A stretch of DNA of 5,370 nt from Roseovarius sp. UBA3070 (GTDB taxonomy: Bacteria; Pseudomonadota; Alphaproteobacteria; Rhodobacterales; Rhodobacteraceae): positions 7,155 to 12,524 of the forward strand of contig DFBW01000037.1 of the NCBI GenBank assembly GCA_002366775.1, written 5' to 3'. The position numbers and the translations under genes were made by a program. The notes below the pieces were generated by a model. That model was not told the origin of the DNA and searched no databases. It saw nothing but the letters and a program-made list of their open reading frames with translations. Positions 1 through 5,370 of this stretch are shown here, piece by piece. The stretch's first letter is position 1, and every line of letters begins with the position of its first letter.

Positions 1-434
1 GCGGTGTTGATAATCACCCCACGGCTGCCATCCGGTTCGGGGTCATTCTTGGCGATTTCGGCGGCGGCGAGGCGAGCGACGTTGAAGCTGCCTACAAGAT
101 TGATGTTGATGACCGATTGAAAGACACCCAGATCATGTGGCCCGTCACGGCCCAGCGTTTTTGCAGCAGGGGCGATGCCCGCACAGTTGATCACAGCGCT
201 GATCCGGCCCATGGCGGCACTGGCATGCGAGATTGCGGCCTGCACCGAGGCCTCGTCGGTCACGTCGGTTTCGGCAAAGCCTGCGCCGATCTCGGCTGCG
301 ACGGCCTCGCCACGGGCACGATCGCGGTCCAGCAGCGTGACTTGTGCGCCCATGGTGCGGAAATGGCGGGCGGTGGCCTCACCCAGGCCAGAGGCCCCCC
401 CGGTGATGATCGCGGCAGTGTCTTGAATGCGCAT
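1..434 (-). CDS. HSD10-type short-chain dehydrogenase (3-hydroxyacyl-CoA dehydrogenase), partial, N-terminal 144 residues
   Basis: NAD-dependent short-chain dehydrogenase whose sequence pattern is close to human HSD10 (3-hydroxy-2-methylbutyryl-CoA / 3-hydroxyacyl-CoA dehydrogenase). Seen: the Rossmann glycine motif TGGASGLG at residues 11-18, an acidic residue ending strand 2 (D36, which favours NAD over NADP), D57-V58 after strand 3, NCAG at 83-86 (NNAG in most relatives, NCAG also in HSD10), N112 of the catalytic tetrad in an INLVGSFNVARL stretch, and RGVIINT at the cut end. The Ser, Tyr and Lys of the active site lie beyond position 1. The family is about 255 residues long, so a little over half is present. 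An in-frame ATG at 440 also exists, but the GAGGA at 442-446 is 7 bases from the ATG at 434 and only 1 base from the other, so 434 is chosen. The expected role is oxidation of 3-hydroxyacyl-CoA in fatty acid, isoleucine or related acyl-CoA breakdown. The substrate cannot be told from this part. Confidence 0.9.
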   Translation of the reverse strand, partial: MRIQDTAAIITGGASGLGEATARHFRTMGAQVTLLDRDRARGEAVAAEIGAGFAETDVTDEASVQAAISHASAAMGRISAVINCAGIAPAAKTLGRDGPHDLGVFQSVININLVGSFNVARLAAAEIAKNDPEPDGSRGVIINT

Positions 435-441
435 AAGCATA

Positions 442-446
442 TCCTC
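442..446 (-). promoter_or_regulatory. Ribosome binding site deciding the dehydrogenase start
   Basis: On the minus strand this reads GAGGA. It lies 7 bases before the ATG at 434 but only 1 base before the in-frame ATG at 440, so it supports the downstream start, which gives the normal short N-terminus MRIQDTAAIITGG. Confidence 0.6.
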
Positions 447-458
447 GCAGGTGGAAAT

Positions 459-472
459 TGAACATTCGTTCA
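459..472. promoter_or_regulatory. Palindrome TGAAC-N4-GTTCA, candidate TetR-type operator
   Basis: A perfect 5-bp inverted repeat with a 4-base centre (TGAAC ATTC GTTCA on the plus strand) sits 24 bases before the dehydrogenase start. It overlaps the -10 box of the promoter candidate at 471-499 and would cover its transcription start, which is where a repressor binds. The short, symmetric GAAC/GTTC form resembles operators of TetR-family regulators of acyl-CoA catabolism. That assignment is inferred, and no regulator gene is in the window. Confidence 0.4.
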
Positions 473-499
473 GATAACCCGAAGTGATAGGCCTGTCAA
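471..499 (-). promoter_or_regulatory. Candidate sigma-70 promoter for the HSD10-type dehydrogenase
   Basis: The minus strand carries a perfect TTGACA -35 box (494-499), then 17 bases, then TATCTG (471-476), which keeps only the TAT of the -10 consensus. The -35 box includes the TGA stop of the upstream AbrB-family gene. Transcription would start near 464, giving a leader of about 30 bases. A weak -10 beside a good -35 is common in alphaproteobacteria. This suggests the dehydrogenase is not simply read through from the gene above it. Confidence 0.4.
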
Positions 500-1548
500 A
501 GCCGGGGTTTGAACCAATGGGCTGAAAAGCTCAGCCCGACAACGGTGATCAGGATCCGAATGATGTGATAGAGCGTCACCAGCGCAGGGTTGGCCGGCAG
601 GCTGAGCGCCACCAGCGCCATTTCAGTGACCCCGCCGGGGGCAAAGCTGATCAGCATGACGTCAAAGGGCTCTGCTGTGATGGGGGAGAGCAAGCTGGCC
701 ATCAAAGCGGCCAGACACAGCATGCCGCCCACCGATAACAGTGACAGCGCCGCCCCCATGGCAAGTGTGTTGCGCGTGGTGCCCTTGAACCGTGTGCCCA
801 AAGAGGCGCCGATCACCACTTGTGCCAGATTGACCAGCCATTGAGGGATGTCCATTTGCACCAATCCGCTTAGGGACAGGGCTGCCCCCACAACCAAAGG
901 ACCGGTCAACTGCCGGGCAGGCAGGCGGCACACGGCCCCAAGAGCGATACCCCCAATCACCGCCACGGCGATGATGGGCAGATGCGACAGGGGCACTTCG
1001 GCCTGCGCCATGGTCATGCCAGCCGAGCTGCCCAGCGGCGCGCCGTGCCACAGGGACAGGCCAATGGGCAGCAACGTGACCACCGTGATGACGCGCAGGA
1101 ATTGTTGCAGGACCAGGCGTGAGGTGTCAGCGCCTGCGTTTTCGCCAAAGGCAATGCTTTCATACAGCCCGCCCGGCGCACTGGAATAAAACGCGGTGGG
1201 CCTGTCAAATCCGCCAATGCGACGAAACACAGTATAGTTATACCCGGTGCTGAGCACCACAAATACCCCAAGCGCTGCGACGCTGATGGCCAGCCCTTTT
1301 GCCTCGGCAAACAGGGAAGGGGTGATTTGTGTGCCGATCATCAGCCCGATCACCGCGATGAACACCAGGCGCAATCCCCCCAGAAAGGCGAATTCTTCGG
1401 GCAGGTGCCGGGCTAACATAGTGGACATCAGCCCCGACACCAGCAATGGCCCCATCATGAAAGGCAAAGGCAAACCCAGCCACCGCGCGGAAAAACCGGC
1501 AACGCCGCAAAGGGCGATCAACACAGCGGTGGAAAGGGGCGATTTCAT
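496..1548 (-). CDS. AbrB-family duplicated membrane protein (often labelled 'ammonia monooxygenase')
   Basis: A 350-residue, very hydrophobic inner-membrane protein of the Gram-negative AbrB-duplication family (Pfam AbrB, PF05145). The internal repeat is visible. APGGLYE at 124-130 matches APGGVTE at 303-309. LQQFLRVITVV at 147-157 matches LYHIIRILITVV at 326-337. MGPLLVSG at 32-39 matches TGPLVVGA at 215-222. Several membrane segments lie in each half, with a less hydrophobic linker around 165-188. The molecular function of the family is not established. Database names such as ammonia monooxygenase or transcriptional regulator AbrB do not describe it, as there is no AmoA-like site and no DNA-binding AbrB swapped-hairpin domain. 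Such genes are often found near TRAP or tripartite tricarboxylate transporters, as here. The ATG at 1548 is preferred over an in-frame GTG at 1563 because AAAGGG lies upstream of the ATG, though only 2 bases away, and the GTG has no ribosome site. Length is normal for the family. Confidence 0.85.
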   Translation of the reverse strand: MKSPLSTAVLIALCGVAGFSARWLGLPLPFMMGPLLVSGLMSTMLARHLPEEFAFLGGLRLVFIAVIGLMIGTQITPSLFAEAKGLAISVAALGVFVVLSTGYNYTVFRRIGGFDRPTAFYSSAPGGLYESIAFGENAGADTSRLVLQQFLRVITVVTLLPIGLSLWHGAPLGSSAGMTMAQAEVPLSHLPIIAVAVIGGIALGAVCRLPARQLTGPLVVGAALSLSGLVQMDIPQWLVNLAQVVIGASLGTRFKGTTRNTLAMGAALSLLSVGGMLCLAALMASLLSPITAEPFDVMLISFAPGGVTEMALVALSLPANPALVTLYHIIRILITVVGLSFSAHWFKPRL

Positions 1549-1613
1549 ATCCCTTTGAAGCACCGGGGCCGGGGGATCACAAGGCCAGAAGGGCCAATGA
1601 TCTATTTAGTCAC

Positions 1614-1642
1614 CTTATGTCCGTTCTCATTTGCTCAGGCAA
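1614..1642 (-). promoter_or_regulatory. Weak promoter candidate for the AbrB-family gene
   Basis: The minus strand has TTGCCT (1637-1642) and CATAAG (1614-1619) with a 17-base spacer, each matching 4 of 6 consensus bases. On its own this is a poor match. It is listed because it overlaps the inverted repeat at 1628-1645 and because the 133-base gap after the permease gene is long for an operon joint. Confidence 0.22.
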
Positions 1643-1645
1643 ATG
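1628..1645. repeat. Perfect 7-bp inverted repeat, CATTTGC-N4-GCAAATG
   Basis: An 18-bp element with perfect 7-bp arms and a TCAG centre, in the gap between the TRAP large permease and the AbrB-family gene. It is followed by no T-run on either strand, so it does not look like an intrinsic terminator. Its position, about 80 bases before the AbrB-family start and over the -35 of a weak promoter candidate, fits an operator better. The binding protein is unknown. Confidence 0.5.
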
Positions 1646-1681
1646 TACACTCTTGCGAGGCTAGGCTTCGATAGGGTTGGC

Positions 1682-2941
1682 TCAGATCAGCGCGGTTGAA
1701 AGGCTGGGGAAATAGCTCAACAATATCAGAACAAGGGCGACGGCCACAAGGAAGGGCCACAGCGCCTTGAGGATGGCACCGGGGGGGGTGTCGCTCATGG
1801 ATGAGGCGATATAGAGGCCGATTCCGACGGGTGGTGTGAGCAGTCCAAGAACGAGATTGAGACAAACCACCACGCCGAACTGATAGGGGCTGATATCATA
1901 AGATCCGGTGGCAATCGGGAGCAGGATTGGTGTGATCAGGATAATTGCGGCGATGCCGTCAATCACCATCCCCACCAACAACAGCGCGGCATTGACGATC
2001 AGCAGGAACATGAACGGATCTGAGGTCACCGAGGTGATCAGCGCGGCCAGTTTTTGCGGGATTTCCTCATATATGATCACCCAGCCAAACACGCTGGCGG
2101 CTGAAATCATGAACACGATCATCGAGGCGTTGACGGCCGTGCGTTTGAACATCTCGCCCAAGTGCTGCGGTTTCAATTCGCCGTAGACAAGCCAGCCAAC
2201 AAGAAAGGCAATCAGTGACGCAATCGCCGCGGATTCCGTTGGGGTGGCAATGCCAAACAAAATGCCACCAATGATGGCCAGCGGGATCAACAGGGCAGGC
2301 AGGGCATCGCGCAGGGCCAACAGTGCCTCGGGCATCGCCATCCACGCCCCTTTGGGAAATTGCTGTTGCCAGCCGATCAGGGTGATCACCAGTGCAAAGC
2401 TGAGCGTCAACAGGATGCCGGGGATGATGCCGGCCAAAAACATCTCGCCAATGGGGACCTGCGCCAAAACGCCAAATATGACGAACATCATCGACGGCGG
2501 AATGACCGGGGCCAGCAACCCGCCCGCAGCGGTGGTGGCGGCAGCAACCCCCTTGTCGTAGCCCTCAGATTCCATGGCGGGCACGATGGCCCGTGACATC
2601 ACCGCGATTTGCGCTGTGGCCGAGCCGATGATCGCCGCCATGAACATATTGGCCAGCAGATTGATATAGGCCAACCCGCCGCGAAACCCGCCAACAAACA
2701 CTCGTGCCATGTTGATCAGCCGCTTGGTCATGCCGCCTTCATTCATCAGCTCACCCGTCAGCATGAATAGCGGGATCGCCAACAGGCCATAGTTTTCAAG
2801 GCCCGCAAACATCTTCTGGGCAAAGCTGTCATAAAGGACGGTGTTGCCGCTTTCCCAGACATACCAGATGGCCGTCACAGCCAGCACAATGGCCACAGGC
2901 ACAGATAAGAAAAGCGCAGCAAGGAAGACAACAGGGCTCAT
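1682..2941 (-). CDS. TRAP transporter large permease (DctM family)
   Basis: The 419-residue large membrane subunit of a tripartite ATP-independent periplasmic transporter, which couples Na+ (or H+) entry to uptake of a carboxylate delivered by the binding protein. Seen: N-terminal helix, YGLLAIPLFMLTGELM (51-66), the conserved GGLLAPVIPPS loop (140-150) followed by IGEMFLAGIIPG (164-175), and in the second half GMVIDGIAAIILITPILLPI (324-343) and LGLLTPPVGIGLYI (365-378), the paired signatures of the DctM fold. Around a dozen membrane segments are apparent, and length is normal. The ATG at 2941 is chosen because AAAGGA sits 6 bases upstream, the start overlaps the small-permease stop by ATGA, and the protein then begins MSPVVFLAALF as in relatives. 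A longer reading from 3019 would run through the small-permease gene. No clear terminator follows the stop. The imperfect hairpin at 1656-1670 has no T-run. Confidence 0.96.
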   Translation of the reverse strand: MSPVVFLAALFLSVPVAIVLAVTAIWYVWESGNTVLYDSFAQKMFAGLENYGLLAIPLFMLTGELMNEGGMTKRLINMARVFVGGFRGGLAYINLLANMFMAAIIGSATAQIAVMSRAIVPAMESEGYDKGVAAATTAAGGLLAPVIPPSMMFVIFGVLAQVPIGEMFLAGIIPGILLTLSFALVITLIGWQQQFPKGAWMAMPEALLALRDALPALLIPLAIIGGILFGIATPTESAAIASLIAFLVGWLVYGELKPQHLGEMFKRTAVNASMIVFMISAASVFGWVIIYEEIPQKLAALITSVTSDPFMFLLIVNAALLLVGMVIDGIAAIILITPILLPIATGSYDISPYQFGVVVCLNLVLGLLTPPVGIGLYIASSMSDTPPGAILKALWPFLVAVALVLILLSYFPSLSTALI

Positions 2942-3474
2942 GTGGCATCCTTTGGCGCTGTTGGTGCGCCACTCAGATGCGCCAGTGAATGCAGGGTTGC
3001 CCCCAAGGCAAACAGCCACATCACGCTCCAGAACAAGTACTTTGGCAGGCCCAATGTCAGCGTAGGTTCTGCATAGATGAAGTTGAACGTACTGCCCTGA
3101 AATGCCATCACATCAAACCCCGATCGGGCCAGACCAAGCGGCATGAACCAGCGCCAGCAAAACCACAGCATGCACAGCGCAAAGGCAAGCACCACAATAT
3201 CCACGATTTTGCGCATAACGAAACGCGCGCCGGGCGAGACAGCATCGGGCAGCAAGGTGATGGCCACCGAGTTACGGTGATGCAACGCAGCCGAAGCCCC
3301 AAGGAAGGTCATCCATGCCATGGCATAGATCGCCAGTTCGTCCACCCAATAAAGAGCGCTGCCGATGTTGCGTGTCAGCACGTTCAGCAGGATCAGCAGC
3401 GTGACAGTAACCGCCAGCAGTGCGGCGGCGCCCAGCTCAATCCGTGCCCAAAACGCTGATATCCGAAAAAGCAT
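2938..3474 (-). CDS. TRAP transporter small permease (DctQ family)
   Basis: The 178-residue small membrane subunit of the TRAP transporter, expected to have four membrane helices and to form the membrane complex with DctM. Seen: the family pattern around helices 1-2, with N31 and R35 (NVLTR), W43, E46-L47, W54 and FLGASAALHHRN at 57-68. Further hydrophobic helices lie near 90-110 and 142-164, with a TLGLPKYLFW stretch (140-149) of the kind seen before the last helix. The start at 3474 is supported by GAGGT 8 bases upstream. That ribosome site begins only a few bases after the T-run of the hairpin at 3489-3520, so translation depends on read-through of that hairpin or on processing of the message. 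The stop overlaps the large-permease start by 4 bases, which implies translational coupling. Confidence 0.94.
   Translation of the reverse strand: MLFRISAFWARIELGAAALLAVTVTLLILLNVLTRNIGSALYWVDELAIYAMAWMTFLGASAALHHRNSVAITLLPDAVSPGARFVMRKIVDIVVLAFALCMLWFCWRWFMPLGLARSGFDVMAFQGSTFNFIYAEPTLTLGLPKYLFWSVMWLFALGATLHSLAHLSGAPTAPKDAT
2948..2953 (-). promoter_or_regulatory. Ribosome binding site of the large permease, inside the small-permease gene
   Basis: AAAGGA on the minus strand, 6 bases before the ATG at 2941 and lying within the last codons of the small-permease gene. It decides the start of the large permease and supports coupled translation across the ATGA overlap. Confidence 0.55.
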
Positions 3475-3488
3475 CGCCGCTACCTCAT

Positions 3489-3520
3489 AAAAAAGGGGCG
3501 CAGGTTGGACCCGCGCCCCT
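3489..3520 (-). terminator. Hairpin plus T-run between TRAP binding protein and permeases (attenuator-like)
   Basis: On the minus strand an 8-bp G+C-rich stem (AGGGGCGC with GCGCCCCT, arms at 3513-3520 and 3494-3501) closes an 11-base loop and runs straight into six Ts (3489-3494, one shared with the stem). An inner GGT/ACC pairing could lengthen it past one mismatch. This has the form of a Rho-independent terminator, beginning 19 bases after the binding-protein stop and ending 14 bases before the small-permease start. Because the permease genes need the same transcript, it is more likely a partial terminator or 3'-end stabiliser that keeps binding-protein message in excess. No separate promoter for the permeases fits in the gap. 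Confidence 0.75.
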
Positions 3521-3539
3521 GTTCTTCATATCTGAATTG

Positions 3540-5103
<1,564 letters not shown>

Positions 5104-5146
5104 TTATTACGAAAACTTCCGTGACTTCGCCCCTTACCGCAAAGAA

Positions 5147-5173
5147 TTATTCCGCATGTTGGTATCGGAATTA
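5147..5173. promoter_or_regulatory. Imperfect 27-bp inverted repeat, candidate operator of the dioxygenase-TRAP unit
   Basis: On the plus strand TTATTCCG-N11-CGGAATTA: the inner 6 bp of each arm are perfect (ATTCCG and CGGAAT) and the 8-bp arms differ at one place. Arm centres are about two helical turns apart. A further GAATTA at 5144-5149 repeats part of the right arm, so three half-sites may be present. It lies 56 bases before the dioxygenase start. A TATAAC on the minus strand (5174-5179) directly beside it could be a -10 box, but no good -35 was found, which would suit an activator-dependent promoter. The regulator is not in the window and its family is undetermined. Confidence 0.45.
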
Positions 5174-5202
5174 GTTATATCACAAGCGGCACTGCCTATG
5201 CG

Positions 5203-5370
5203 TCAGAGTTTGAGGCCGCACGCCTTGAACGCATTGCGCACAACGGTTTTCTCGGCCTCTGTCAGCTCCAGCATGGGCGGACGGACCCGCCCGCCGACCT
5301 GTCCCAACAGCTCCTGCCAGTATTTGCCAAAGGCCGTCGGTTTATCTGCCGGGCGTGAGCGCTTCATCGC
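5203..5370 (-). CDS. Dihydrodipicolinate synthase/aldolase-family protein, C-terminal 55 residues
   Basis: The open frame entering at the right edge ends at a TGA at 5203-5205. Its 55 residues contain FGKYWQELLGQVGGRVRPPMLELTEAEKTVVRNAFKACGLKL, the usual tail of the DapA superfamily. In that tail a helix is followed by the G-x-VRPP-x-x-x-LT-x-x-E pattern and a final helix ending in a CGL-like motif. The superfamily consists of class I (Schiff-base lysine) pyruvate-dependent aldolases, dehydratases and synthases. The catalytic lysine and the tyrosine lie further upstream, out of view. Next to a 3-hydroxyanthranilate dioxygenase, a 2-oxo-acid aldolase or a decarboxylating dehydratase is more likely than lysine biosynthesis, but the substrate is not determined. 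The gap to the dioxygenase is 111 bases with no obvious terminator. Confidence 0.75.
   Translation of the reverse strand, partial: AMKRSRPADKPTAFGKYWQELLGQVGGRVRPPMLELTEAEKTVVRNAFKACGLKL

Noticed and set aside
117..461. Plus-strand open frames of 114 and 83 codons.
   Set aside because: They lie opposite the dehydrogenase gene, match no protein style, and result from high G+C; the minus-strand frame has clear SDR motifs.
459..472. GAAC-N4-GTTC resembles the Bacillus-type LexA (SOS) box.
   Set aside because: Alphaproteobacterial LexA uses a direct GTTC-N7-GTTC repeat, and the downstream gene is metabolic, so a TetR-like operator is the better reading.
1549..1563. A GTG start at 1563 for the AbrB-family gene.
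   Set aside because: No ribosome site precedes it and the family normally begins just before the first helix. The ATG at 1548 is favoured, although its AAAGGG is close, so this is not certain.
1656..1670. A short hairpin (CGAAGC/GCCTCG on the minus strand) just after the large-permease stop.
   Set aside because: The arms have a mismatch on the transcribed strand and no T-run follows, so it is not supported as a terminator.
2942..3019. An extended large-permease start at 3019.
   Set aside because: It runs through the small-permease gene in another frame, while the ATG at 2941 has AAAGGA at 6 bases and the typical ATGA overlap.
2989..3459. A 156-codon plus-strand open frame.
   Set aside because: It lies fully opposite the small permease, is rich in Gln/His/Arg as expected of an antisense shadow, and shows no recognisable domain.
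3480..3488. A three-codon ATG-AGG-TAG reading in the small-permease leader.
   Set aside because: It has no ribosome site of its own and consists mostly of the real gene's ribosome site, so chance is the simplest explanation.

Overview
The window looks like a chromosomal metabolic locus from an alphaproteobacterium, most likely a marine Roseobacter-type Rhodobacteraceae. This rests on the moderately high G+C, the codon use, the TRAP transporter and the protein styles, and it is inference, since there is no rRNA or other phylogenetic marker. All six genes lie on the minus strand, so transcription runs from high to low coordinates. No mobile element, tRNA, rRNA or CRISPR array is visible.

In the direction of transcription: (1) 5370-5203 is the C-terminal end of a dihydrodipicolinate synthase/aldolase-family protein, cut by the window edge. 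(2) A 111-base gap holds a 27-bp imperfect inverted repeat, 5147-5173, that looks like an operator. (3) 5091-4549 is a 3-hydroxyanthranilate 3,4-dioxygenase with both the catalytic iron ligands and the rubredoxin-like Cys4 site intact. (4) 34 bases further on comes a complete TRAP transporter: periplasmic binding protein (4514-3540), small permease (3474-2938) and large permease (2941-1682). A hairpin followed by a T-run lies between the binding protein and the permeases, and the two permease genes overlap by 4 bases (ATGA). (5) A 133-base gap holds a perfect 7-bp inverted repeat (1628-1645) overlapping a weak promoter candidate. (6) 1548-496 is a membrane protein of the duplicated AbrB family. 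(7) A promoter candidate with a perfect TTGACA -35 box sits on the end of that gene, with a TetR-like palindrome across its -10 side. (8) 434-1 is the N-terminal 144 residues of an HSD10-type short-chain dehydrogenase.

The likely story is a catabolic unit for a tryptophan/kynurenine-derived or related aromatic compound. The TRAP system brings a carboxylate across the inner membrane, the dioxygenase opens the ring of 3-hydroxyanthranilate, and the aldolase-family enzyme may act on a later 2-oxo acid. The transporter's ligand is not known from sequence, and linking it to the dioxygenase is an inference from gene order and the 34-base spacing. The AbrB-type protein and the HSD10-type dehydrogenase appear to be separate transcription units. 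The second probably starts a fatty-acid or branched-chain acyl-CoA degradation operon that continues past position 1.

Nothing here is clearly a new type of biological system. The most notable points are the dioxygenase-TRAP pairing, the attenuator-like hairpin inside the transporter operon, and three separate inverted repeats in the three main intergenic gaps.
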